Part shown: piece by piece, positions 26,198 to 35,150 of the stretch
Position numbering within the stretch: the stretch's first letter is position 1
Layout of the letters: the number at the start of each line of letters is the position of its first letter
NCBI GenBank assembly: GCA_045863555.1
Contig: BTUU01000001.1
Location: 186,001 to 250,000 of the forward strand
From: JACRLV01 sp045863555
GTDB lineage: Bacteria; Planctomycetota; Phycisphaerae; UBA1845; Fen-1342
DNA length: 64,000 bases
Reading direction: 5' to 3'
Notes under the pieces: model-generated
Seen by the model: the letters and a program-made list of their open reading frames with translations, nothing else
What the model was told of the DNA's origin: nothing
Databases searched by the model: none
Program-made: the position numbers and the translations under genes

Positions 26198-29100
26198 TCA
26201 GATGTCGTCGCGCTTCAGCGTTTCCGCAACCGGCGCCCGCAGCCCGGATCGCAGCGCGAACGTGCCCGCCAGGATCGCGACCGCGGGAACAAGCACCATG
26301 ACGGTAAGAAACGCGGAAGCCGGGACGGCGGCGGGGCGCTCCAGCGCGATCGGACTGACCGCCACGAGCGCCGGGATCACGCCCGCAATGATGCCCAGCG
26401 CGAGCACCTGCGCGGACTCCAGAATCACGATCGCGCCGAGCGTGCGTGTGCGATAGCCCATCGCGCGGAGCAGCGCGAGTTCCCCCCGGCGCTCCCACAC
26501 ATTTCGCAGCATGATCGCCGCAAGACCGAGCACGCCGAGCAGCAGGCCGAACCCGCCGAGCGTCTGAAACGTCGACAGATACGTATTCTGCACGCCGAGA
26601 TAGTCGGCAAGGCGATCGCGGGTCGCGCGGACATCCAGCCCGTACTCCGCGAATCGCTTTTCCAGGACCGCCGTGAGTCGGCCAGGATCGCCCTCCGCCC
26701 GCCCTGTCACTCCTGCTTCGCCCGTCTCCGTCGCTGAGGAGCCGTCCGGCGACCGTCGCTGGAGGCGCTGGTCGAATCCTAGTTCATCCGGCCGCGCGGC
26801 CGGATCGACCAGGAAGAACGAATACCCGCTCCGGGAAGGAAAAAGGTCCTTGAACGCCTGCTCGCTGACGATCAGCTCATCCTGAAGCACGCTTCCGCTC
26901 AGGAGCGCCACGAAGCGCAGCGTTCGCGGGCGGCCGCGCTCGTCCTCGATCTCGAGCGTGTCGCCGATGTTCTTGTGAAACTGCCAGCGCACGGCGGCTT
27001 CGTCCCCGATCACGGGAATCTCACCATCGAGTCGGCGCCTTTCGAGCAGGCGCCACGGGTTGTCGAGATCTTCGGCAAAACGACCGTCGACGGCGGCGAA
27101 GGAGAATCCGCCGCGGTCCACGAAGGCCTCGGTCGCCCCGAGGATGCGCGGTGTCCGTCGCAGATACAGGTTCAGGCAGCTTCCCGCGTCGCCGGGCTGA
27201 AGCCGGAGAGGATAGATCGCGGGTGCGGGCAGTCCCCCCAGCACTTCCGGAGAATCGCTCCAGTCGTTCGGATCGCGGAGGATCGGGGTCGTCGATTCTG
27301 CAAAAAGCGCAAATCCGCCCGTGCCGCCTGTTCGGCTCGCCGCCTCGGCCGCGGGCTCAAGCCGGAACGCACTGAGGGCGAGAATCAGAAACGACGCCAT
27401 CGCGAGCAGGGCGGCTGTGGCAGTGCTCCGGCCCGGATTTCGAAGCGCGTTCCGCCATGCCAGCCGCAGGAGCGCGCTTGCGCCGGGTTGATGAACGATC
27501 GCCGCCGGCTGGATGCGAACGAGCGTTCGAATCAGAATCGCCGCCGCGACCAGCGCGACAAACCCCGAAAGGAAGAACGCCGGCACGAGGCTCAGCTCTT
27601 TCATCGCGCCGGCAACGCCGACTCCCGCGGCCACCGCCGCAAGCCCTCCGATGAGCGCCCACGCACGCCAGCCTGCGGATCGCCTGGTCGCGACGGCCGG
27701 CTCGGCCCGCGTCTGACCGGCCAGCAGCGCCCGCGGCGAGATTCGCCCGAGCCCGCGAAGGGCGGCGCAGATCGCGACCATCCCGGTGAGCCAGCTGGCC
27801 GCTCCTCTGATCAAGCACGACTGAACCGAGCCATGGAGCGCGAGCTGCGGAGCGGTCACCGCCGCCGACCACCACGTTTGCAGCCCTGTCAGCATCAACC
27901 ACGCATAGCCCCAGGCGGCCGGCAGCCCGACCAGCACCCCGACCAGGCACACGACCGCGCCCTCGGTCAGCAGCAGGCGGGCGATCCGGCGCGATCGCCA
28001 CCCTGTGGCACGGAGCATCCCAACCTCGGCGGCCCGCCGCTCGACGTTCAGCCGGAAGAGCACAGCGATGAGAATCGCGGCCGCGGCGATCAGGAAGAAG
28101 CTGAAACCGATGAACAATCCGCCGAAGTCGGTCGTGCCGGCCCCGGCTGCGAACGCATTTTCCCGCAGGCGTTCAATACGCAGGCCCAGCGACTCGGCCG
28201 GCAGCGCCGCGAGCAGCGCGGCTTCAAACGCAGCAGCCGCATCGGCGATCCGGCCGGCGTCCGCCGCAGTGAAATGGATCGCGTTGAGCTGACCAAAGCG
28301 CGTGTCCTTCTCCGCCCAATGCCGTCGCGCATCCTCCAGAAGCACGAACGCCTTCGGCGCCGTGCGGTGTTCGTCCCAGTAGGCCTCGTCCTTCGGCCGG
28401 ATCGCTTTCAAGTCCATGGGAAAGGGCGGATCCCAGTCGGACAGGTGCACCGCATCCGTGACGCCCTTGTATTCCGGGACATAGCCCGGATCCGCGATGG
28501 CGGGATCCATGGGAACTACGGCGCGCAGCCGAAACAGGCTCGATTCGGTGGCCAGCTTGCCGAATTCGCCCGTTACGTAATACGTCAGCTCGATCGCGTC
28601 GCCGGGCCGCGCCCCGAGGTCGTCCGCCGCCCATTGGTTGAGCAGAATCTCACCCTGTTGGAGCGGGCGTCCCTCGCGTGCGGCGAAAACGGCCTGCCCC
28701 GCAGGTGTTGCGGGATCGAATCCCGCGACGATCGAATACGGAGTAGAGGGTTCGGCCTTTCCGGCGATCCGGATCGAGTTGGCGAGATAGCTGATCACGC
28801 CGGATGGGACAAGTTGAAGCCGCGCGCACACGCTCATCGCGGCTCCGTCGACGATCGGATCGATGAGCATCGTCTCGCTCTCGAGCGAGAAGTAGCCCCG
28901 CGATTCATCCACGCGGACGCGCAATCCTACTTCACTGAGGCTGAGCTCCCGACGGACAGCCTCAAGCCATGCCCGCGATCTCCGGGGGCTCGATTCAACC
29001 TCTGCCGGTCCCTTTTGCCCTGCGATCAGAATCGTGTTGACGCGACCGGCCTCGCCTGTGAGGCGCTGAAGATCGCTCAGCGGAATAAAGAGATTCAGCG

Positions 29101-29713
29101 GTGTCTGCTGCGACGGCTCCAGCGAGAGGGCCGCGGCACCCGCATCGGGGAGAATCGCAGCGACTTTGAGCCGCGTGCTTTCAATCGGCGCGTCCCGCCG
29201 TCCCAGCAGCAACTCGGGCGAAATGGTCTGCGCACGCGCCAGTTGCAGAAGTACATCATCGCCGATGTCTGCGCCGAGCTGACGGGCCAGCGGTTCGGTG
29301 ATGGCCGCCGTCCGGCTTTCGAGCGGCGGTCCGGTCTCGCCTGCGACCGCGCTCCAGAAATCCGGCTCGACACCCCACACTTGAACGCCGTTTGCGCGAG
29401 ACTTCGAATCAGCCCCCGCGACGCTTCCCTGGGTTCTCAACGTGCTCGCAGATGGAGATGCCGCATTGTCTGCGCCGAGTATCGACGCGACGGTCGACGC
29501 CCGCTCAGAACTGATCCCTCGCGTCGCAACGACCGCGTAGCGAAGATTTCCGAGCCGGCGCAGCGCCATCTCACGCAGGCTTCCGCGCAGCGAATCGCCG
29601 ACCAGCAGCGCGCCGATCAGCGCCGCCGTGGCCACCGCGACGCCCAGGCTGACCGCGATCTGCGTGCGTGCGTGACGTCGGAGTCCCGCGATCGCGAGGC
29701 TGCGGATCGTCAT
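26198..29713 (-). CDS. FtsX-like ABC transporter permease, large
   Basis: A 1171-residue permease of the MacB/LolC-FtsX superfamily. An N-terminal TM helix (about 18-40) is followed by GDSLRGSLREMALRRLGNL. Next comes a large extracytoplasmic domain, then an FtsX helix cluster from about 530 (GLFIGFSFFLIAAAAILIAV) with the coupling region RAAEVGMLRATGW. A second extracytoplasmic domain and a last FtsX cluster (VLGLAAIMLRNVWERRGELA, LLRAMGYRTRTLGA) follow. Its ATG overlaps the stop of the ATPase gene (ATGA). With that ATPase it probably forms a mechanotransmission-type exporter; the substrate is unknown. Confidence 0.9.
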   Translation of the reverse strand: MTIRSLAIAGLRRHARTQIAVSLGVAVATAALIGALLVGDSLRGSLREMALRRLGNLRYAVVATRGISSERASTVASILGADNAASPSASTLRTQGSVAGADSKSRANGVQVWGVEPDFWSAVAGETGPPLESRTAAITEPLARQLGADIGDDVLLQLARAQTISPELLLGRRDAPIESTRLKVAAILPDAGAAALSLEPSQQTPLNLFIPLSDLQRLTGEAGRVNTILIAGQKGPAEVESSPRRSRAWLEAVRRELSLSEVGLRVRVDESRGYFSLESETMLIDPIVDGAAMSVCARLQLVPSGVISYLANSIRIAGKAEPSTPYSIVAGFDPATPAGQAVFAAREGRPLQQGEILLNQWAADDLGARPGDAIELTYYVTGEFGKLATESSLFRLRAVVPMDPAIADPGYVPEYKGVTDAVHLSDWDPPFPMDLKAIRPKDEAYWDEHRTAPKAFVLLEDARRHWAEKDTRFGQLNAIHFTAADAGRIADAAAAFEAALLAALPAESLGLRIERLRENAFAAGAGTTDFGGLFIGFSFFLIAAAAILIAVLFRLNVERRAAEVGMLRATGWRSRRIARLLLTEGAVVCLVGVLVGLPAAWGYAWLMLTGLQTWWSAAVTAPQLALHGSVQSCLIRGAASWLTGMVAICAALRGLGRISPRALLAGQTRAEPAVATRRSAGWRAWALIGGLAAVAAGVGVAGAMKELSLVPAFFLSGFVALVAAAILIRTLVRIQPAAIVHQPGASALLRLAWRNALRNPGRSTATAALLAMASFLILALSAFRLEPAAEAASRTGGTGGFALFAESTTPILRDPNDWSDSPEVLGGLPAPAIYPLRLQPGDAGSCLNLYLRRTPRILGATEAFVDRGGFSFAAVDGRFAEDLDNPWRLLERRRLDGEIPVIGDEAAVRWQFHKNIGDTLEIEDERGRPRTLRFVALLSGSVLQDELIVSEQAFKDLFPSRSGYSFFLVDPAARPDELGFDQRLQRRSPDGSSATETGEAGVTGRAEGDPGRLTAVLEKRFAEYGLDVRATRDRLADYLGVQNTYLSTFQTLGGFGLLLGVLGLAAIMLRNVWERRGELALLRAMGYRTRTLGAIVILESAQVLALGIIAGVIPALVAVSPIALERPAAVPASAFLTVMVLVPAVAILAGTFALRSGLRAPVAETLKRDDI

Positions 29714-30432
29714 CTCGCACCCGCCGGCTCGATCCCGACCGGGCGCAATCGCCCGTCCACGAGCTCGTATCGCGTATCGAACTGAGCAGCCAGCCGATCG
29801 CTGTGCGTGACGATGATCATCGCCGCCCGCTCGGCCCGCGGCAGTTCCAGGAGCAGATTGCCCACCGCGTCGGCGCTGCTTCGATCCAGGCTGCCCGTCG
29901 GCTCATCCGCCAGCACGATCGCCGGTTCGTTGATGAGCGCGCGCGCGACCGCGCACCGCTGCCGTTCGCCCCCCGAGAGCTCCGCCGGCAGGTGATCCGC
30001 CCGCTCGGCGAGTCCGACCCTGCGAAGCAGTTCGCGGGCGCGATCGATCCGGCTTTCGCGGGAAAATCCGGCAAGGGTCGGCGCGAGGACGTTCTCGAGC
30101 GCCGTGCACTGTGGAAGCAGGTGATGGTGCTGAAAGACAAACCCCAGCCGCTCATTCCGGAAGGCCGCGAGGCGTCGCTCGTCGAACGTGAACGGATCGT
30201 TCGAACCGACGATCAACCGTCCCGTCGACGGCGTCTCGAGTGTTCCCAGGATCGCAAGCAACGTGCTCTTGCCGCATCCCGAAGGACCCATGATCGCCAC
30301 GGATTCGCCGGCGCGGACCTCAAACGAAGCGTCGGCGATCACATCCAGCCGCCCCGATCGTGTCACGTATGATTTGCTGATTCCGTCCGCAATAAGGGCG
30401 GGACGCGCGGGCCTGGCGGAGGATTCGGACAT
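29710..30432 (-). CDS. ABC transporter ATP-binding protein (LolD/MacB type)
   Basis: A 240-residue ATPase. Walker A is GPSGCGKST, the Q-loop region GFVFQHHHLLPQCTALEN, the signature LSGGERQRCAVARAL, Walker B IVLADEPTG, and the H-loop VTHS. The LolD/MacB-like TALENVLAPTLAG supports the type. ATG 30432 has AGAGG upstream; the longer frame starts inside the thiolase spacer. It is 10 bp after the thiolase stop and overlaps the permease gene by 4 bp. Confidence 0.94.
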   Translation of the reverse strand: MSESSARPARPALIADGISKSYVTRSGRLDVIADASFEVRAGESVAIMGPSGCGKSTLLAILGTLETPSTGRLIVGSNDPFTFDERRLAAFRNERLGFVFQHHHLLPQCTALENVLAPTLAGFSRESRIDRARELLRRVGLAERADHLPAELSGGERQRCAVARALINEPAIVLADEPTGSLDRSSADAVGNLLLELPRAERAAMIIVTHSDRLAAQFDTRYELVDGRLRPVGIEPAGAR

Positions 30433-30442
30433 TCTTCGCCTC

Positions 30443-31678
30443 TCACGACCGCTCGATGATCGTCGCAACGCCCTGCCCGACGCCGACGCAGAGCGTGGCG
30501 AGGCCGCGCTGCACGGCCGGGTTGCGCTGCATCTCGTGGACGATCGTGGTGACCAGCCGCGCGCCGCTCATCCCCAGGGGATGCCCGAGCGCGATCGCGC
30601 CGCCGTTCGGATTGACGAGCGGACGACCGTTCCAATCGGCCTTCCAGCAGTCGGATGGCAATTCAAGATCGCGGATGCACGCGAGGCTCTGAGCGGCGAA
30701 CGCCTCGTTCAACTCAATGTGGTCGATCTGCCCAAGCGATAAAGCCGCGCGCCCGAGTGCCTTTCGCGTCGCGGGAACGGGCCCGACGCCCATGCAGGCC
30801 GGGTCTACGCCCGCGGTGGCGGAGGGACCGACAAATGCAAGGGGCTTCAGGCCGAGCTGGGCGGCGCGACCGGCCTCCACGAGTAGAACGGCGCACGCGC
30901 CGTCATTGACGCCGGACGAATTCCCGGCCGTGACTGTTCCACCTTCGCGAAACGCGGGTTTCAGCTTCGCGAGGCTCTCGCCGGTCGTGTCCGCGCGTGG
31001 ATGCTCGTCTTGCTTGACCAGAATCGGATCGCCCTTGCGTTGCGGAATCGCCACCGGGACGATCTCCGCCGCCAGCCGGCCGCTCGCGATCGCCCGGGCG
31101 CACTTCTGCTGGCTCGCGAGGGCGAACTGATCCTGGTCGTTGCGCGAGATTTTCCACTTTTCCGCCACGTTCTCGGCCGTCTCGCCCATGCTGAACGGGT
31201 GATGCAGCTTGGCGAGCTTCGGATTCGTGAATCGCCAGCCGATCGTCGTGTCGAACATCTCGAAGTTGCGCTGAAATCCTTCCTCGGCTTTTGCGAGCAC
31301 GAACGGCGCGCGGGTCATCGATTCGACGCCGCCCGCGATGAAGACGTCTCCGCCGCCCGATTCGATCATCCGCGCCGCGATGTTGATCGCTTCCAGTCCG
31401 CTGGCGCAAAGCCGGTTGATCGTGGCGCCAGGAACGCTCTCCGGCAGACCCGCGAGCAGCGCGGCCATCCGTCCGACGTTGCGGTTGTCCTCACCGGCCT
31501 GGTTCGCGGCGCCGAGGTAGACGTCCTCCACCAGCACAGGGTCGATCCCGGAGTTCGTAATGACTGTGCGAAGGACGAGCGCGGCCAGATCGTCGGGCCG
31601 GACTCTGGCGAGCGCGCCGCCGTAACGCCCGATGGGTGTCCGAACGGCGGCGACGATGGCGGCTCTGCGGATTTTCAT
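30443..31678 (-). CDS. Thiolase (acetyl-CoA C-acyltransferase family)
   Basis: A 411-residue thiolase that condenses or cleaves acyl-CoA. The acyl-binding Cys91 is in TINRLCASGLEAINIA. The C-terminal active-site motifs are NPNGGAIALGHPLGMSGAR and the Cys in TLCVGVGQG. Overall it resembles the PcaF/beta-ketoadipyl-CoA thiolase branch, but substrate cannot be decided. ATG 31678 has no Shine-Dalgarno sequence; a TATACT hexamer ends 7 nt before it, so the transcript may be leaderless. It is the first gene of an apparent operon with the ABC transporter genes. Confidence 0.93.
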   Translation of the reverse strand: MKIRRAAIVAAVRTPIGRYGGALARVRPDDLAALVLRTVITNSGIDPVLVEDVYLGAANQAGEDNRNVGRMAALLAGLPESVPGATINRLCASGLEAINIAARMIESGGGDVFIAGGVESMTRAPFVLAKAEEGFQRNFEMFDTTIGWRFTNPKLAKLHHPFSMGETAENVAEKWKISRNDQDQFALASQQKCARAIASGRLAAEIVPVAIPQRKGDPILVKQDEHPRADTTGESLAKLKPAFREGGTVTAGNSSGVNDGACAVLLVEAGRAAQLGLKPLAFVGPSATAGVDPACMGVGPVPATRKALGRAALSLGQIDHIELNEAFAAQSLACIRDLELPSDCWKADWNGRPLVNPNGGAIALGHPLGMSGARLVTTIVHEMQRNPAVQRGLATLCVGVGQGVATIIERS

Positions 31679-31685
31679 CCCGCGG

Positions 31686-31691
31686 AGTATA
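31686..31691 (-). promoter_or_regulatory. Candidate -10 element with leaderless start
   Basis: On the minus strand CGCTATACT is followed by seven bases and then the thiolase ATG. Transcription starting 6-7 nt after the hexamer would begin at or next to the A of the start codon. Confidence 0.5.
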
Positions 31692-31724
31692 GCGGGGCAC
31701 GCGGCGGAGGGAGGCCGCCGCCGA

Positions 31725-33821
31725 TCATCCGGCCGCGGGAGATTTCCGCCGGCGGCTGCCGGCGACGAGCAGCGCACCGAACAAGGGGAACAGCGCGGCG
31801 ACACAGGGAACGTCGCTGCTGCGTTGCTGATCCGGGGATTCCGTCTCGCCGCCCACATCCGGTGAGTTCTCGATGAACCGGTAGCGCGCCACGATCTCCA
31901 GGGAACCCTCGGGGGCGATGACGACGAGCGGGCCGGTTGATCCATCGTGCCAGCCGACGAATTCATAAACCGCGTCGCCGATTTCGAACGTCGGCTGTGC
32001 CGTCAGCGTGAATCGTGAATCGGCGATCGCGCGGAACAGGCCGGGAGTGGCGATCGGAAGGCCGTCGAGGAAGACCGGGATGCCCGCCGGTTCGGAGCGA
32101 ATCTCCAGGTCGGATTCAGCCGGAAAAATGTCGCGATGGACGACCGTTGTCAGACCGTGCGAGTCTCTGACGATCAATTCAACTCGGTACCAGCTCTCAT
32201 CCAGCGGCCGGCCCTCGTTCGGCACCTGGAACGAGGTCTCCCGCGCGCCGGTGACCGGCCCGAGCAGGAGATTGACGGCGTTGTCCGGGCGCTCGATGAA
32301 GATGTTCCAGGTGAATGCGGAGTCGGGGAGTGCGCCGTCCTCGGCGTCAACGGCGTCGCCGCGCAGCAGGAGCGTCTCACCGGCACGGAATGAGTGCCCA
32401 TCCGCCGGCGAGGCGAGCGTGACCTCGGGCGGCGTCCCAACCCGGATGTTGATCGTCGGCGACACCGTATCGATCGCCCCGTCCGAAACGACGAGCACGG
32501 CGCGATAAACGCCCGGCGCGGCGTACGTGTGCGTCGGATTGGGTTCGCTGGATGCCTGGCCGTCTCCGAAATCCCAGGAGTAGACCAGCGGCTTCGGGCC
32601 GTTGTCAGGATCGACCGTTCCCGCGCTGGAAAACTGGACGATCAGCGGCGGGAGGCCGCGGCGTGGATCCGCGGATGCGGCAACCGTGGGGGCGGCGTTG
32701 TCGCTCGAAACAAACTCGATCTTGTAGACGCCGCCCGTTCCCTGCTCCTCATCGCTGAGCAGGCTGACGTAGTAGATCGCGCCGTCAGTGCCGAGTTGAA
32801 TGTCCACGGGGTAGGGACAGCTCTCATCGAACACGGTCTGCTCGATGACCTCGCCCGCCTTGTTCAGCTCGAGGCGGCGGATCTTACCGCCCGTGAAATC
32901 GCCGACGTACAGGCAGTTCCGAAACGCCGCCGGAAACGCCTTGCCCCGGTACATCGGGCCCATGGTGATCGACTGCCCGTATTCGGGTTGCCCGTGGAAA
33001 TACCACCAGATCGGGTGGAGATACGCGGAGCAATCGTCCAGGTAGCAGATCGGCCCCTCCATGTTCGGCCACCCGCCGTTGTCTCCCGCATCGACGCGAT
33101 CGACTTCTTCCGCCGTGTTCAGTCCCACGTCCCCGACATATACATGACCCGTTTCGCGGTCGATCGAAAACCGAAATGGATTCCGGAATCCATACGCCCA
33201 GATCTGAGGCGCGGCGCCCGCGACCCCGACGAACGGATTGTCGGGCGGGATCGACCCGTCGCCGCCGATTCGCAGGATTTTTCCGTCCTGGTTGGAAAGA
33301 TCCTGGGCCCGCTGGGCATCCCATTTGTCGCCGCTTGAGATGTAGAGGTACCCATCCGTCCCGAATACGAGTCCGCCCGAAAAATGAGCGACGACCTGCT
33401 CAACCGGGATCTCCCAGATGACTGTCTCAGTGCCGATGTCGAGCCGGTCTCCCACCACCGTGAAGCGGCTGACGCGGTTGTAACTCGTGCCGTCACGGGC
33501 AGTCGAGTAGAACGCATACAGGTATTGGTTTTGAGCAAACTTCGGATCGCAGGCGAGACCGAGCAGCCCCGATTCGCCGACCGAGTAGTCGACGTTTGGA
33601 ATCGTCGTCACGCCCCGGATCTGCCCGCCCGCCGCAACGATCAGATTCCCGACCCGTTCGCCGACGAAAATGCGGCCGTCCGGGGAGAGCGCCATCGCAA
33701 CGGGGTACGACAGGCCGGTGATGACCGGCTGCCGTCGAAATCCGGACGGAAGACCATCGGCCGCCGCGAATGCGACAACGATGAATACAGTGCAGAACGC
33801 CGGGAAACAGCGGCGAGCCAT
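31725..33821 (-). CDS. Secreted PQQ-dependent sugar dehydrogenase-like protein with PKD domain
   Basis: A 698-residue protein. The signal peptide (FCTVFIVVAFAAADG) is followed by a soluble glucose/sorbosone dehydrogenase-like beta-propeller (about 30-400). It shows GLSYPVAMALSPDGRIFVGE, GESGLLGLACDP, WAYGFRNPFRFSID and EEVDRVDAGDNGGWPNMEG. A PKD domain (YSWDFGDGQ, HTYAAPGVYRAVLVVSDG) and an Ig-like/bacterial repeat region follow. The end has a hydrophobic helix and RRRK. That tail looks like a sorting or anchor signal but lacks a PEP motif. GGGAGG precedes ATG 33821; 90 upstream in-frame codons are not gene-like. PQQ binding is inferred from the fold. Confidence 0.87.
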   Translation of the reverse strand: MARRCFPAFCTVFIVVAFAAADGLPSGFRRQPVITGLSYPVAMALSPDGRIFVGERVGNLIVAAGGQIRGVTTIPNVDYSVGESGLLGLACDPKFAQNQYLYAFYSTARDGTSYNRVSRFTVVGDRLDIGTETVIWEIPVEQVVAHFSGGLVFGTDGYLYISSGDKWDAQRAQDLSNQDGKILRIGGDGSIPPDNPFVGVAGAAPQIWAYGFRNPFRFSIDRETGHVYVGDVGLNTAEEVDRVDAGDNGGWPNMEGPICYLDDCSAYLHPIWWYFHGQPEYGQSITMGPMYRGKAFPAAFRNCLYVGDFTGGKIRRLELNKAGEVIEQTVFDESCPYPVDIQLGTDGAIYYVSLLSDEEQGTGGVYKIEFVSSDNAAPTVAASADPRRGLPPLIVQFSSAGTVDPDNGPKPLVYSWDFGDGQASSEPNPTHTYAAPGVYRAVLVVSDGAIDTVSPTINIRVGTPPEVTLASPADGHSFRAGETLLLRGDAVDAEDGALPDSAFTWNIFIERPDNAVNLLLGPVTGARETSFQVPNEGRPLDESWYRVELIVRDSHGLTTVVHRDIFPAESDLEIRSEPAGIPVFLDGLPIATPGLFRAIADSRFTLTAQPTFEIGDAVYEFVGWHDGSTGPLVVIAPEGSLEIVARYRFIENSPDVGGETESPDQQRSSDVPCVAALFPLFGALLVAGSRRRKSPAAG

Positions 33822-34019
33822 TCCAATCCTCCCATTCCGACAGAACTGAAAAGTGGGCCTGAAGACCCCCCCGAACAAGCGCAGTATCGCGGACATCAAC
33901 TGTCTCGCAAGAGGAAAAATACACATGTACGGGCGGGGCACACTCCGCGAAGTCGGAGGCCGCGTTCGCTGCCGCCGGGGCGGTCGCCGCGTCTGCTCAA
34001 GCCAATCGCAACGCAACGA

Positions 34020-34052
34020 GCGGGAGTCAGCGCTGGTTGCGCCGACTCCCGC
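34020..34052. terminator. Hairpin downstream of the sigma factor gene
   Basis: GCGGGAGTC (34020-34028) pairs with GACTCCCGC (34044-34052), with an inner GCGC/GCGC stem. It lies 75 bp after the sigma factor stop (minus strand). No T-tract is seen. The rest of the 305-bp spacer holds no gene, only a C7 run at 33866-33872 and a possible TTGCGA-N16-GATACT promoter for the gene at 33821. Confidence 0.55.
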
Positions 34053-34126
34053 CGCTCTTGGAGGAGGACAGGTTGTACCTTGTACGGACACGCGCCGCCG
34101 GTCAGGGCCGGCGTGGTCGCTAACCG

Positions 34127-34894
34127 CTAGGCGACGAGTTCAACCGGCGTGCTCGAGAAGCGGACGCGCAGCTGCTCCACGATCTCCGCGTGCCGCTGAC
34201 AGACCCGGGATTCGCTGACGCCGAGGACCGATCCGATCTCCGACATCGTAAGTCGTTCGTAGTAATACAGTGTGATGATGAGCCGGTCCTGGTCTTTCAA
34301 GCCGCGGGTCAGGTACTCGCGGATCAACTCGCGCTCGGTGTAGTCGACCGGGCTGGGGCCGGGGTCCGCGGGAATGAACGATGCACTCCGGGGCTCGTCC
34401 TGTTTCTCCGTCGGGCTTTCCAGCGGGACATTGTGCGACGCCAGCACCGTGCGCTTCATCCGCATGAACTTGCCGATCGGCAGATCGAGATTCCGCGCCA
34501 TCTCCGACGACGTTGCGGGCCGCCCCCGCTCCGCCTGGAAGCGGTCCTCGGCCGCGTTCAGCGCCCGTTCGAAGTTCCGGCCCGATCGCCCCAGGGGATC
34601 GATCTCGCGCTGCCAGTCCCGAATCGCGCCCACGATCCGCTGCCGGCAGTACGTCTCGAATTTCACCCCCCGGTCCGGGTCAAACGAACTCACCGCCGCA
34701 ATCAGGCCGTCATACCCGGCGCTCGCCAGCTCGTCGGCCGTCACCCGCGGCCAGAGTCGGCGCGCGAGCACCTCGGCGAGCTTGTTGACGAGCGGCAGAT
34801 AGTGTTCGACCAGTCGATTCCGGAGCGACTCGCTCTTCGACTTGCGGAAACGTTTCCAAGCAGCGGCGATGTCTTCCTTGACTGTGCGGGCCAT
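34127..34894 (-). CDS. RNA polymerase sigma factor, FliA/WhiG (sigma-28) type
   Basis: A 255-residue group 3 sigma-70 factor. Region 2 includes YLPLVNKLAEVLARRL, then SAGYDGLIAAVSSFDPDRG and FETYCRQRIVGAIRDWQRE for -10 recognition and melting. Region 3 is RGRPATSSEMARNLDLP. Region 4 is LTMSEIGSVLGVSESRVCQRHAEIVEQLR, the -35-binding HTH. ATG 34894 has AAGGAGG upstream. No flagellar gene or anti-sigma factor is adjacent. Its upstream region is AT-rich with a candidate promoter and palindrome, so it is likely regulated by transcription. Confidence 0.94.
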   Translation of the reverse strand: MARTVKEDIAAAWKRFRKSKSESLRNRLVEHYLPLVNKLAEVLARRLWPRVTADELASAGYDGLIAAVSSFDPDRGVKFETYCRQRIVGAIRDWQREIDPLGRSGRNFERALNAAEDRFQAERGRPATSSEMARNLDLPIGKFMRMKRTVLASHNVPLESPTEKQDEPRSASFIPADPGPSPVDYTERELIREYLTRGLKDQDRLIITLYYYERLTMSEIGSVLGVSESRVCQRHAEIVEQLRVRFSSTPVELVA

Positions 34895-35003
34895 TAGCGG
34901 GTGCCTCCTTGGTGCCCAGTTTTCGGTTCAGCCGGCATCGAACCGCGATGTGTTCGGCCTGCGCCATCGGCCGAATACGTTCGATCGGCTCACGACGAGG
35001 AGT

Positions 35004-35033
35004 AGAATACCACGAGTCGACTCATCTTTACAA
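35004..35033 (-). promoter_or_regulatory. Candidate promoter and operator upstream of the sigma factor gene
   Basis: On the minus strand TTGTAA (35028-35033), an 18-bp spacer and TATTCT (35004-35009) lie about 110 bp before the sigma factor start. Inside the spacer is the perfect 10-bp palindrome GAGTCGACTC (35014-35023), where a bound regulator would block polymerase. The surrounding 35030-35120 is the most AT-rich patch noticed in the window. Confidence 0.45.
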
Positions 35034-35150
35034 GCCAATTCGCGAGAAATTTTATCCATTTTAACATTTAGGCGCGCAAGTGGGGAGTTGAGCGAGACTT
35101 GCGGCACAATATTTTCACCAAAATTCGCTTGAACTGGTAAAATGGGGTGA

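Noticed and set aside
26975..29785. A 936-codon open frame on the plus strand
   Set aside because: It is antisense to the ABC permease, has Arg/Gln-rich low-complexity composition, no motif and no start signal. High GC makes such long shadow frames.
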